64,000 nucleotides of DNA from Anaeramoeba flamelloides. Taxonomy: Eukaryota; Metamonada; Anaeramoebidae. The stretch's first letter is position 1. Each line of letters starts with the position of its first letter. The stretch covers positions 620,001 through 684,000 of the forward strand of contig JANTQA010000047.1 of the NCBI GenBank assembly GCA_027625915.1, given 5' to 3'. Below are positions 44,631 through 56,083 of the stretch, one piece after another. The translations under genes were made by a program, and so were the position numbers. The notes under the pieces were generated by a model. It worked only from the letters and a program-made list of their open reading frames with translations, did not search any database and was not told the DNA's origin.

Positions 44631-47600
44631 GTATGCCGTAAATTAAATTTAAGGTTGTTTCTAAAAATCAAAAGTATCTCCACCAAACACGAAAAATTTT
44701 TTGTGTGAAGAAAGGTAAATAAATGATAGAGTTTTTTTATCACCAAATTAAGAATTCAAAGAAGGGTTTTTAGTTTGGTTTGTTTTTGCTTTTTATTCAT
44801 TGGGGTAGAATTTATGATTTTTTGAAGTGTTAAAAATTAAATAAACAGTTAATTGTTTGATGAATGTAAATTAAACATTTTTTTATCCTAAATCATAATT
44901 TAGGAATTCAGGAAGTGCCGTCACGTGCCTAGCTTTTTTTTTAATTCCCGAAATAAAAGGAAAATTAAGAAATTTTCTTTTTTTTTCTAATTAAAAAAAA
45001 AGCAAACGGCAGTTTTCCAGAATTCAAAATAATGGAGTAAAATCTTTGATTTAACTCAATTCTTTTAAATTATGGAAAATCTAACGTTAAGTGTCGTAGA
45101 GTGCCTATCTTTTCCAGAATTCAAAAGAATATAGAAAAATCAAAGATTTTGATCAATTCTTTTAAATTCTGGAAAAGCTAACGGTGGTTTTTTTTTTACT
45201 TTGAGAAATAAACCGAAAATTAAATAAATTTTCGTTTTATTTCTCAAATTAAAAAAAACCTAACGGCAAATAAGAAGAATTAAAAACTCCTCCGTTAAAT
45301 AAAAAAAAAAAAAAAAATTAAACATTTTTTTTTTTGATTTTGGTTTAAAGCACTTTTTAAATATCTCAAATTTATTTGCTAAAAAATGATTTCTAGTGTT
45401 TTACGAAAATTTTAAATCAAACAATTACAAGCCAACAAAAGAATTTGTATAAAATGAATATTAATGAGCTGTAATCAAAATAAATAAATAGATGCAAACG
45501 AATCAATATAATTACAGGTTAATTGTTTTTTTTTTTTTTTTTTTTTTTTTTTTATTTATTTTTCTTCTCGGCTTTTTAAAACTAAATAAATCATTAAGCC
45601 AGAGACTAAATTTATATAGTTTTTTTTTTTAGAGTATTTATTTTAAAATATATGAATCCAACAAATCACTGAGGATAAATTTTCAGAGAGTAATCAGAAA
45701 AATTTTAAAAAATTATTAAGACCAATGAATTATTAACTCTTATTTATTTTTAATCCAAAAGGTAATAGAGTAATTATTTTCATGAAGATATAAATAACCC
45801 CGAGAAACAAACTCCCTTACCAACTTTGTAAAAATGAGTTATCATTTTTAAAAGAAATTCATTTCCCCAATTACATTTTCAATCAAAAAATGCTGATAAT
45901 TTTTGTTTGGTATGAATTTTTCGATTCCAAAAAACAAAAAAAGAAAAATTTGAAAAACATTTTTCTTTTTCTGAAATCCCACTTTTAGTAATTTCTGAGA
46001 GTTTGTATAGGAACAAATAACATTGACTTTTTAATCTTTTAAAAAACAAAAAAAAATAAAACCAAATTTAAATGACTTAAAGATCAGAAAAAATTGATAA
46101 CTTTGTTTATTTTCAAATATTTATTAAATTTCTTGAAATTTAAAAGATTATGTCATATTTTTTTAAAAAATATTCGGAGTGTAAATAACAAACTGGTATT
46201 ATTTAAATAAGTTATCATTTTTCCCCGGACTATTTTAAAAAATGACAAAAAATAACATGTCTACAAAGATGATTTAATTAACTTATACTTTCGATCAACT
46301 TCTTGATGTTTTGTTTGCTCTTTCAATTTTGGCTATTTTCGAATTGTGAATTGTTATTTTTTGTTATTCAAAATAACCTTTAAGGATGATGTTGAGAGTT
46401 TCTAATGATTAAAATTAGATGATTTGTGGGATAAACCAAATTAGTAAATTTTATGTAGATCAAGTGAGGCAACTTTCTCGAATTTTCAAAAAAAGTGAAA
46501 ATTAAAAGAGTCTTTTAATCATCTCAGTCATCCAATTTGAATGCTTTTAACAAACAATAATAATAAAAAAAATTTTAGTTGAAAATTTCTAGATCAAATT
46601 GATCACTTTGTTTGAGTTTGGTACTTTAAAGTTGATTTATGGAAATTCTGATATATAGGAAAATTTTCAAAATTATTAAAAAAATTGTTCGAATTTTTTA
46701 TATTTTTTTTTTTTTATTTTTCATAAAAATTGTAAATATATTTTTTGTTTTTTGTTTGTTTGGCATTTTTTTTTAATTATTGATATTAACTGTCCAGTTT
46801 CGAATAATAACTCTTGTAATTTTGTTCACATCTCCAAGATGAGTAAATTATAATTCTCTCTTGGTGATATTAAAAATATCACCTATTGAGAATTATAATC
46901 AACAGTATATTTTTTCGAATTCACTAAAATAACGCCAGTTATTTGATAATATTTTTTAATTTTTTTTTTATTAGAATTATTAATTGGAATTAGTTTTATT
47001 TGTTTGAAAATCTGAGAAAAATTGAGAAATAATTAACAAAGTTTATTGACACTTTTTAATCCTTGGGTTGTTAATGACCCACTGAAAAAATTTAAATTCA
47101 GCTGTCAATTGTTGATTATAAAGAATCAAATTAAAAAGTATTTCTTTGGATTATAAGTTGAATTTTCCAGGTTTTAAAAAAGTATTTGGGAGTATTTTTA
47201 ATTTAATTGATTTGTTTTTTTTTCTTTTATTTTTTTGTAAAACAAAAAGAAAAAAATGAATTCAAAATTATATTTTTTTCAAGTTAAAATAATTATTGTA
47301 TTTTTTTTGAAAATAAAGTTGATTTTTTTATGCTGAGTTCTTTAAAATTTAGTAGTTTCATTTTTAAAATATTTTTTGGTAGCTCCTCCTTTACATTCAA
47401 TAAGATTTCTTTGATTTTTAAAAGAAAATAATTTTTTTTGAAATAATTGGAAAATATGTTGATTTTGATCTTTTTAAAAAAATGAGAAAAATGGATAAAA
47501 CTTTTAAAAAAAATAATTCATTTCGGAAAATGGTTTTAAAAGTGAGTTTAGTATTTTGTACTAATCAGAATGTTGCTTTGTTTTTGAATTTCAAGATGTG

Positions 47601-48296
47601 ATAAAAAATTTTGGAATTTGCTGTTGAATTTACTTGAAGATTTTTTTTTTGGCTACTGTTTCCTTAAGTAAAATTGCTGTTTGTTGTTGAAAAGGATAAT
47701 TTTACTTCCAAGAATGGGTGGTGGTTTTTCAAAATACCAAAAAAATATTTGCAAAAAGCCCTTTACAAAAAAAAACAAAAAAAAAAAAAAAAAAATTACT
47801 TACGATTTCCATTTGGCCCTTTGTGAACAAAGTGATCTAATAACCTTACAACTTTGAATTTACCATACGGGTCATTTTTAGAAACACTTTTTAATAGTTC
47901 AATCTCATCCTCAGCTGCTTCTGCAAAAGTTTTTTCACTTTTGATTACCTTCAGAGCAATGAAATCGCCATTTCTTAGATCCTTTGCAAGCCAAACAATT
48001 GAGAAATAGCCCCACCCGATTTTGCATATGGCCTTGAACCTTCTATTAAAAATTTCTCCTGTTTTTACAGGGTGGTATCCTCCTGTTGATTTGAAAATTT
48101 CAGATTTTACAAGGAAAACAGTGAAAAAAAAAAAAAAAACCAAAAGCCATTCTTTTGAATTTGGTTGAAGAATGAAAAGAAATTTTAATGGCAAACAATT
48201 ACCTTTTGTATATTCACTTGCTTCCTCTTCTTCACTGGATGAACTTTCAGCTTGTATTTGTTTTTGTTTTGGTTTTGATTTTGGCTTTGTGGTCAT
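41296..48296 (-). CDS. SRPK: SR-protein kinase (SRPK family), three exons
   Basis: Exons 48296-48203, 48082-47804 and 42911-41296 give 662 residues. Exon 1 is a Ser/Glu-rich leader. Exon 2 begins in the diagnostic SRPK motif KGGYHPVKTGEIFN (the first G codon is split by intron 1) and continues with the Gly loop IGWGYFSIVWLA, the catalytic Lys in FIALKVIKS, and VVRLLDHFVHKGPNGN. Exon 3 has ICMAFELLDG, the catalytic loop HTDLKPENVM, then a spacer of about 230 residues rich in Lys/Asn/Glu, then [20 protein letters not shown] with the SRPK-typical DLG in place of DFG, and the APE-region YRSPEVILGHGYDKSADIWS. The kinase ends with KKRITAQKLLNHSWL. SRPKs phosphorylate Arg-Ser domains of splicing factors; the long spacer between kinase lobes is a family trait that controls localisation. 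Intron 1 is 120 bp and intron 2 is 4,892 bp. All junctions are GT-AG and keep frame. Confidence 0.93.
42918..43017. repeat. (TG)n microsatellite abutting the SRPK 3' splice site
   Basis: About 100 bases of TG with interspersed ATGTG and CGTG units. On the sense strand it is (CA)n and ends within about ten bases of the acceptor AG, replacing a normal polypyrimidine tract. Confidence 0.95.
43350..43887 (+). mobile_element. M2-family MITE (copy d)
   Basis: 538 bp, TA at 43348-43349 and 43888-43889. Ends AACTAAAATTCAAAATTTTC and, reversed, AACCTCAATTCAAAATTTTT. The TTTGATCGATCAATAATTG landmark is present. More diverged than copies a and b. Its right end is four bases from an M3 TA site. Confidence 0.75.
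43894..44589 (+). mobile_element. M3-family MITE (copy b, 696 bp)
   Basis: Left end AACTTTGTTTCAGTCAAAGT then GGCCCA. Right end, reversed, AACCATTTTCCAGTCAAAGG then CGCCCA. TA at 43892-43893 and 44590-44591. Colinear with the 24637 copy and of identical length. Confidence 0.8.
44590..44635. repeat. (TA)n/(ATGT)n microsatellite at the M3 boundary
   Basis: Starts at the TA target dinucleotide of the M3 copy and changes into ATGT units. Confidence 0.9.
44915..45275 (+). repeat. M7 modular hairpin repeat in the SRPK intron
   Basis: Order: unit B (about 44946-45000), unit A (45013-45079), connector CTAACGTTAAGTGTCGTAGA, unit A (45110-45176), connector CTAACGGT, unit B (about 45196-45258), CCTAACGGC. 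Both A units fold almost perfectly on themselves from TTTTCCAGAATTCAAAA to its complement. Unit B folds around AAATTAAATAAATTT. Confidence 0.7.
45735..46215 (+). repeat. M5 repeat, left half (interrupted copy)
   Basis: ATTAACTCT through TTATTTAAATAAGTTAT as in M5. The copy resumes at 46937 after an inserted block. Confidence 0.55.
46216..46936. mobile_element. 721-bp unidentified insertion inside M5
   Basis: It splits M5 exactly within AGTTATTTGATAAT, and AGTTAT is present on both sides (46210-46215 and 46937-46942), which looks like a 6-bp target duplication. The block has no ORF and no clear terminal inverted repeats. It contains a near-perfect 53-base hairpin at 46847-46899. Class unknown. 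Confidence 0.55.
46847..46899. repeat. 53-base near-perfect hairpin
   Basis: ATTATAATTCTC pairs with GAGAATTATAAT, and GGTGATATT pairs with AATATCACC around a short loop. Only small internal mismatched bulges separate the two stems. Confidence 0.8.
46937..47430 (+). repeat. M5 repeat, right half (interrupted copy)
   Basis: AGTTATTTGATAAT through AATAAGATTTC, continuing the copy begun at 45735. Confidence 0.55.
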
Positions 48297-48939
48297 TTTA
48301 ATCTTTTATGTTTTGGGGATAAATAACAAAAAAGAAAAATGAATTAAATAAAACAAAAAAAGAATTAAGGAAAAATGACACCCTAAGGTTTGTAGCTCAA
48401 GTTGTTTTTGAACTTTTTTAGTCTAATTGTATCCATTTAAAGTCCCAAAACCATTTTTACTAATACCAATCGGAAATATCAAATAAAAAATCAACTTTTT
48501 AAGAAAACTTAAGGTTTACCATCCCATAAGGAATAAAAATAGATTGTCTTGTGTTATGGGTGTTGGGAGGTAGTTCTTTTGGCTTTAGGTGATCGATCTT
48601 GTACTTGGTATGAATTTTAATAATGGCTCTAAATGGCAATTTTTAGGAATTGTTTATATTTCTCGAAATTCAATATTGAAGATTTTAAGGTTAATTAATT
48701 GGAAGGTATTTAATTCAAAAAAAAATGTGGTTTTTGTGTTTTTATTTGATATATTTATTTTGGTTTTACTCAATTACCCAAAAAAAAAAAAATTATGTTA
48801 ACCAACAAATAAAAAAAAAGAAAAAGTAATTTTTCATTTTTCTTCCCAATAAAAAAAAAATTGCCATTAAATAGATACCAGTCTATTACTCTTTAGACTC
48901 TTCAATTCAGATTTCTAAATTAAAAAAAAAAAAACTTAG
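48297..48939. other. Intergenic upstream of SRPK
   Basis: 5' flank of the kinase gene. A 70-codon frame at 48589 has no features. No promoter motif could be assigned. Confidence 0.4.
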
Positions 48940-49064
48940 TATGTGAAAAACTGATTTCACTTTTGAAATTTCCAAAATAATTTTTTTCAACTGATATTTA
49001 TCAAATCCTTATACAAAATGCAATTTACCCATTACAACTTGGTTTCTTCAACTGGAAAATAGTT
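48940..49064 (+). mobile_element. M3-family right-end fragment
   Basis: GATTTCACTTTTGAAATTTCC, then CCCATTACAACTTGG and CAACTGGAAAATAGTT match the last ~125 bp of M3. Confidence 0.6.
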
Positions 49065-49574
49065 TAGTATAATCATTTTTAAAACAATTTCTTGGTTTAA
49101 TTTGATTTATACTGAAAAAATATAAATTTGGAGTATAATTAGACCAATTTTTTATCTAGTGTTTCACATTTTTATCCAATGTAATACTTTTAATTGCAAA
49201 AAAAGAATCTCAAATTTTCTCAATTTTTTAAGTAGAATTTTAACTTTGAACATTCCTGTTTATAATTTCGGTGTTTTTGAATGGTAGAACTTTTGATAAT
49301 TGAAATTTCTGTTTATTTTTTTTTTTTGTTTATAGAAAATAACTTTGATCTGATTTGAGTAGTATGGAAGAAATAGAAAAAATGATCATTTCCTAAATAA
49401 TATATGATGATTATGATGAACTTTGAAGAGCTTTTCTTAATATCTTCTTGGTATTAAAAGAATAATATTTTTTTTGGCTCTGAAAAGAGGATCCAAAATA
49501 AAGAATTATAATAAAGGTTTATTGAACAGATGGAATAATAAGAGTTGCTATTTATTTTTGGAACACATGATCTA

Positions 49575-50268
49575 AACCCTATTCCAAAATTTTTGACACA
49601 TCCAAAATCAAAAATAGGCAAAAAAAAAAAAACAACTTTTTGAATTTCTCGAAAGGTAATATTAAACTACAATTAAGTTAAAAAAATGTTATGTTTTAAT
49701 GTCTAAACATTTTTATCGAAATAATAGAAAAAAAATAGAAAATGAAAAATAATTCTCTGTGTCAAAAATGATAAAAGGTGTAACAAAAAAGTATTGGATT
49801 TATTGTTAAGGGTTAGATGAAACTTCATCTAATCTGATAAAGGGGGAATAAGTTAGGTAGGTAAATTTTAGACTTCTGATACGAAGAGTATCTAAAATAG
49901 ATACAGTTATCAGAAGTAATTGAATCTTAATTTATTTTTCTAAAAAAAAAAGTATTGATAAATTTTGGTAAAATGTAACGAATAATTGTGGCCGATCAAA
50001 TGATTATATACCATCAACTAATTTATGTGATTTTTTTATTTAAATAACTCAAAATTAAACTAAGATCAACAATTGGAAAAAAAAATTCCTGATATTAGGA
50101 AACAGATTAGGTAAAGGGAAATATGATGAAATGAAACAAAAAAAGAAAGACAAAAAAAAGAATAAAATAGTTTAAAAAGTCATAATTATATCTAAATTGA
50201 ATGTTAAAGTGTTCTATTTTGTTTCTTTCAAATGTTTAAACTCTTTCCAAAATTTTTACAATTTAGTT
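49575..50268 (-). mobile_element. M2-family MITE (copy e, inverted) carrying an insertion
   Basis: Starts AACCCTATTCCAAAATTTTT after TA (49573-49574) and ends, on the other strand, AACTAAATTGTAAAAATTTT before TA (50269-50270). Inside, a block of about 140 bp (about 49804-49940) absent from other copies is flanked by near-identical AAAAAAGTATTG...TAAATT sequences. Confidence 0.7.
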
Positions 50269-51539
50269 TAACTAGGTATCATAAAAGACAAAGAAATAAA
50301 AGGCAAATAACAAATAAAACACACACAAAAAAAAAACAAAAATAAAACCAATATGTTATTTATTCGTGATTTATAGAAGAAAATAGCCTTCAAGGAATCT
50401 TTCATCATAATTCAATTGTGAATTGTATTAAAGTTCAATGTTAAATTGGTTCTCATATCTAAAAAAAATGGTTTAAATTCCAAAGAGGTAAACTTGATTA
50501 TCCAAAATTTTTGATAATATATCTTTCAATTTTTATATCTTGTTTTTAGGAAAGGCCAAAATAAATCAAATATAGAATCCCACAATTCGTTATGGATTTC
50601 TAAAAATGTCTTGTTTTAAACACCCCTCTAAAATATATACAACTTGGAATAGTAAATCAACTGTTTTTATTATTATTATTTTTTTTTTTTATTAATTTGA
50701 AATTTGGTTTTTCGCCTTTTGGAATACTTAGAAAATAGTTTTTTTCTTGAAAAAAAGAAAAAAGAGATCATTCTAATTTTTTTTTTTTTTTGAAAATGAG
50801 ATATTTTTTCTTCAAATTAATAAAAAAAGTAATGTTTAGATTGATATATTAGTTTTAAATACAAAAAAAATAAACTTGGTCGATTGTTAAATTATCTCTG
50901 AAAATGACCAGTAGTTATTCTTGGACGATATTGGGCTAATAATTTTGGTTTTTTTTATCAAATCAATATTTAACTCCTAAATTATTGAAAAATGAGATTT
51001 TTTCTAATTTATACAATAATAAAATTTTCCAAAAGAATTACTTAAATTCTTGTAAAATAACTTTAAACAGTATATTTTCATTTATATTTATTAGTGGTAT
51101 AAACTTTATTTTGTTAGAATAGTACAGAAAAATTGAAAAGATCAATCTTTTTTAAGAATTAATCTAACTACACAATGTTTTGAAAATAAGTGAAATAATA
51201 AAATTCGGGTAAGGGTTGATATTCAAAAAAGAAATACTTGAAAAAATTCTAAATTTCAGATTAAAAAATATATTAATAAAATTTTTGGTTCCTTTCATTA
51301 ATATATTTTGTGTAAATTTCCTAAAGTTATACAAGAAAAAAGAAGTTTGCTGAAAATAATATTTTTTAAAAAAATTACATGTGTTCATTTACAATGTAAT
51401 AGCATAAATCAACTTTTGTACAGTTAATTGAGTGTTTTCAAATAAATATAATATTAAACTCGAAATGGATCTTTTATAAAAAAAAAAAAATAAAAGAAAA
51501 AAATTAAAAAAAAAATACAAATAAAACATAATTGGCTTA
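50269..51539. other. Intergenic, nothing recognised
   Basis: AT-rich spacer, several A/T runs, only chance-length open frames. Confidence 0.4.
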
Positions 51540-51736
51540 CAGTCAGTTTCAAATTTAAGACACAAACTTTCAACGTAATTTAATGCACAGAAAAAATCTC
51601 AAATTAAGGCACAAATTTTGGAATTTTTTTTTTTACAAATTATTTTACTTGAATTTGAATTTTGTGCTTTAATTTGAGATTTTTTCTGTGCCTTAAATTA
51701 CATTGAAAGTTTGTGCCTTAAAAGTGTTACTGACTG
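51540..51736 (+). mobile_element. M4 foldback MITE (copy a)
   Basis: 197 bp between TA dinucleotides. Begins CAGTCAGTTTCAAATTTAAG and ends in its near complement, TTACTGACTG. Each arm carries three AAGGCACAAA-like motifs (one decayed to AAGACACAAA). The two arms make up nearly the whole element. Confidence 0.85.
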
Positions 51737-52692
51737 TAATTAAATTAGAAAAAAAATATCTGATCTTCAAGTTGAAAAGGTATTTTGAGAAGAATATCGG
51801 ATTTAAAATCATACAATATGTTCAATTTATTCAATAAAACGGATTCATTAAAATGGAAAAGAGTTTAATTTTTATTCTATTCGTGGTGAGTTGAAAATAA
51901 GTATATCTAAAAAATTTCAAACATAATTTAATGATTCAATAATTTCTAAAAATCCAACTTTAGTGGTTATAGTGTATTCATAAACTTGTTAAAATGCTGT
52001 TATCTTTCTTATAAGTGGGTTTCTTAAATAGTTTACTTTGTGTTTTACATAGAATGTGTTTTGGTATTGAAAAAACAAGACATTATAAACTAAATTTCAT
52101 AATAAATGGCCCACCTTACATTTGAATAATGAATTTCTTTTGTATCGTTTTGAAGTTTTTCCTCTCGCAATGAAAAGTTTGTAAATAAATAATTTTTTCT
52201 CTTTTTTATTTTTTCAAAAGTTTTTTGTTAAAATGGAAAATGAAAATGAAAAATTTGAAAGAAGTAACAGATGAATTAATGCAAAATTTGGTTTCAAATA
52301 TGAAAAAGAGATTAGATTTAGTTATTCAAATGAAAGGGGAATCGATAAATGGGTTTTTTACATATTTAAATTGTCTATTTTTCATGTAATGCTTCCTTCA
52401 AAATAAATGGCCAAATTTTTTTTATTTTTTTTTTTCTTTTCTTTCTTTTATTTTTTGATAAAAAATAAATATCTCTTGAGTATAGTATTGAATATTAAAA
52501 TCTAAATTTTTATATTATAATAGATAACTTCAATTATTAAAAATATTTTTATTTAAAATTTGATTTTTAATGGGCCAATTATTATGAAAGATAGTTTACT
52601 TATACTAATTATTAATTTTAATTGTTTTTGATCGTTCAATGAATATGTCTGTTTAAAAATATAAAAAATATTTTTATTTATAAAAAATTATT
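51737..52692. other. Intergenic, nothing firm
   Basis: Contains a 49-codon plus-strand frame (52240-52389) with fairly coding-like composition, but no splice context or homology. Not called. Confidence 0.4.
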
Positions 52693-52875
52693 CAAAGTCA
52701 TTTCCACTTGTAAAGAAAAAACTTTTAAAATTATTAAAGGCGCAAAAAAATCTCAAATTAAGGAACAAATTTTAAATTCCAATAAAATCTTTTGTGTGAA
52801 AAAAATATACATTAATTTGATGTTTTATTTTACCTAATATTTGGATGAAAGTTTGTACCTCAAAATTTAAACTTA
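52693..52875 (+). mobile_element. M4 foldback MITE, decayed copy
   Basis: AAGTCATTTCCACTTGTAAAG, AAATCTCAAATTAAGGAACA and a right-arm GAAAGTTTGTACCTCAAAA. Terminal CAGTCAG lost. Confidence 0.55.
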
Positions 52876-53090
52876 TTTTAATAATAATTTACTAAACAAT
52901 AAATTGAAAATTACAAAAATAAATCTTTTTTATTAAAATAATTGTCGTGTGTGTTAGAAATTTTTATTTAATAAATAACTAATTTAAAATTTTTAAAATT
53001 CGTAGGTTGATTCATATCTTATTGGAAGATGTAAAATAAACAGAAAAATTCCAATTCTGATTTATAAAAAAGAATTTAAAATTGAAAATA

Positions 53091-53284
53091 CAGTCAGTTT
53101 CACTTTTAAGGCACAAACTTTCAACGAAATTTAAGGTACAAAAAAATCTCAAATTAAGGCACAAAATTTGGAATTTTTTTTTACAATTTATTTTACTAGA
53201 ATCTGAATTTTGTGCCTTAATTTGGGGGGGTTTTTGTGCCTTAAATTTCGTTGATAGTTTGTGCCTTAAAAGTGAAACTGACTG
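53091..53284 (+). mobile_element. M4 foldback MITE (copy b)
   Basis: 194 bp, ends CAGTCAGTTTCACTTTTAAG and its complement, TA on both sides. All six AAGGCACAAA-type motifs are present or one base off. A six-G run interrupts the right arm. Confidence 0.88.
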
Positions 53285-54243
53285 TATTATAATTACTGTA
53301 AATAAAATGAAAAATTAAATTCAAAAAAAAATAAAAAAATTACTATCTGCCTTACGTTGAAATAACAGTAATAATCAATGTAGAGAATCAACAATAAAAT
53401 AACTTGAAATTGAAAAAGCCAAAAGTTTAAATAAAAAATAAATTCGTGATCGTAAACATCATGAGTTATTGAAATGTATAGTTGGGAGGTGTCTTATATT
53501 TTTCAAAAAGACAATAATTGGGTAAAATCTTTAATTTTTCAGTATATTTTTAGATTATTGAAAAGTTCTGTACTTTTTTTTTTGAAATTTTAGACTTAAA
53601 AAAAAATTAAATAATTTTGTCTTAATTTCTTAATTTAAAAAAGGTTTTTTTGGTTTTCTTGTGTTTTCAGCTTATACACAAGTATAAATTGAAAAAAAAT
53701 TGAATTTATAAATATTGGATCTCTGGACGAATTACTCATCGTTCCAAAATCAAAATAATCGGAAAAATTGATTTTTCAAGTTTAGAGCTCTTTATCTCCT
53801 CTAGTTTAGAAGTTATTCTCAATTTTTGATTTTTTGTCAAAAAATTTTTTTTTTGAAATTTTGAATTTTTCATTTTTAAAAAAGGTACATTTTAACACAA
53901 AAATAATTTTTTTTTGGTATTTTGTAGATCATCTTACTAGGGTAATTTTTGATTAAAAATGTGATTTTGGTGAAAAAAATTGAAAAAATTAAGGTTTTAA
54001 AAAATTTTTTTTTTGAAAATTTTTTTACTACTCTTTTGATTTTCCCATTTTTGATTTACTCAAATTTTATATTTATAATATATTTTAAACTACAATAGTT
54101 ATAAATTTTTTAATTTTGATTTTTTTTTTAGATTAAAAAAAAATATTTTTTTTTTTTCACTTTTATCAAAGTTAATTATAAAAATACATAAGTTACTGTG
54201 AATATTAGTTGATAAAATGAAATATGAAAATCTATTTGATATA

Positions 54244-54569
54244 CAGTCAGTTTCACTTTTAAGGCACAAACTTTCAACAAAATTTAAGGCACAAAAAAAT
54301 CTCAAATTAAGGCACAAAATTTGGAATTTTTTGTTTTACAATTTATTTTTCAAGAATTTGAATTTTGTGCCTTAATTTGATATTTTTTTTTTTTGTGCCT
54401 TAAATTTAGTTGAAAGTTTGTGCCTTAAAATCTCAAATTAATGCACAAAATTTGGAATTTTTTTTTTACAATTTATTTTACTAGAATTTGAATTTTGTGC
54501 CTTAATTTGAGATTTTTATTGTGCCTTAAATTTAGATGAAAGTTTGTGCCTTCAAAGTGAAACTGGCTG
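54244..54569 (+). mobile_element. M4 foldback MITE (copy c) with internal duplication
   Basis: 326 bp instead of ~197. The right-hand arm and part of the interior (CTCAAATTAAGGCACAAAAT ... TTTGTGCCTTAATTTGA) occur twice. TA on both sides. Sits exactly at the inner boundary of the long left arm. Confidence 0.8.
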
Positions 54570-54661
54570 TAATTATGAATCAAAAATTTATAAAAGTTTC
54601 TCTCCAATTTAATAAATTTAAAATTTAGGACTTTTAGTAACTGTTTAGATAGATACAATTA

Positions 54662-55358
54662 AACTAAATTCCAAATTTTTGACACTTTTTAAACTGTTGA
54701 AAGAATAACAAGGTTATAATTTACATTCGATTTGGAAATAATTTTGATTTCTCAATCTATTTCATTTTTTTTTTTTTTTTAACTTATTTCGATTTCATTA
54801 ACTTTTTCCTAGTAAAATGGGATGTTTCATTTGATTATGATTTTTTTTTTTTTCAAAGGTTGATTGAAGGTAAGATTGCTTGTTTTATTTAATAGAAGGA
54901 TCCCAAACAATTAGTTGATGATGCTTTATCATTTGATTGATCAATAATTGTTGATGAAATTCCAACAAATTTATCAATAATTTTTTTTTTCTGTTTATTT
55001 CATAATTTTGGAAGGCTTCTTATTTTTTTTTATTTTTTTTTTTCGCTTATTGAGATAAATATAATTATTATTAATAATATGAATATTTGGTAACTTGTAT
55101 GTGGTTTAATTTTACGTTAGAAAAAATATTATAAATTATTTTTTTATACTCATCTTCGGGTTTAAAATTCATACCACGAATTTATCTACTCAGGTACTCT
55201 TTGAATAAGGAGATGCTAATTTATTCGCGTTTTAATTCTTTCTCTTACAGAGTAGGTGTCCAGTTCATATTTCTTAGCATTAAATCGGAAAATACAATAA
55301 ATTCGGATTTTTTTACCGGTTTTGAATTTTGGGTAAGTTAAAATTTTGAAATGGAATT
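54662..55358 (+). mobile_element. M2-family MITE (copy f) carrying an insertion
   Basis: Ends AACTAAATTCCAAATTTTTG and, reversed, AATTCCATTTCAAAATTTTA, TA on both sides. About 697 bp: a block at about 55145-55270 is absent from other copies and is flanked by partial repeats of TTAGAAAAAATATTATAAATT. Confidence 0.7.
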
Positions 55359-56083
55359 TATATTTAATATAAATAAAAAAGTCAAAAAAAAATTGACCTT
55401 TCTGTTTAAATTATAAACAAAATGAAATAATAGAAAATGTTGTTCATTTTTCCTTGATATATCAATCAACGGAAAATAATCAATTAATATTTCAAAATAA
55501 ATTTAGAGAATTTAACCTATACACTAGAGTAAATATAAAACTCGGATCAATTTTTTTTTTATTGCTCAACAAATTTAAAATTTTCTTAAATTTCGATTTT
55601 TGGTGTTTAGAAGTCTCTAGGGCATCTAGTTTTCGAGATATTGTCCAAAATCGATTTTTATATACAAATTTTTTAATAGTGATTTTTCACAGCTATTTTG
55701 GGTAATAAATCGAAAATTATAAGAGCCCCAAAAAAATGAATTATTGAGATTGTTTTTATATTTTTTATATAGTGACACCCATAGATTAAAATGAATTTTA
55801 AAGTTTTTTTTTTAAAAAAAAAAAATAATTGTAGGTTTTAATTGTAGATGTTAGTATATATAAATAATTTAAAAACTTCTACTCCTCACACGGGAAAAAC
55901 TACTTAGTTACCAACATTTATCCGAATTTTGGTACCTTAAGAGGATTTGAAATTTTGAAAAAAAAAATTTTTTGAAAAGATTTAAAGGTAAATTCAGGTA
56001 GCAAACATGTATACTTTAATTGATCAAATTATATATAAAAATTTTAAAAAAATAAAAAAAAACTATTAATTTAATTGATCTTA

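Larger units (their letters stand above)
42912..47803 (-). other. 4.9-kb transposon-filled intron of the SRPK gene
   Basis: The sense-strand donor is GGAAATC|GTAAGT and the acceptor GTATAG|ATATTTGC. The intron contains a CA/TG microsatellite at its 3' end, an M2 MITE, an M3 MITE, a TA/ATGT microsatellite, M7 hairpins and an M5 copy that is itself split by a 721-bp insertion. Confidence 0.85.

Noticed and set aside
51851-51890. Signal-peptide-like start MEKSLIFILFV with a GTGAGT donor
   Set aside because: Only eleven codons with no plausible second exon.
52240-52389. 49-codon frame MKMKNLKEVTDELMQNLVSN...
   Set aside because: Frames of this length are expected by chance in 64 kb of AT-rich DNA; no neighbouring exon was found.
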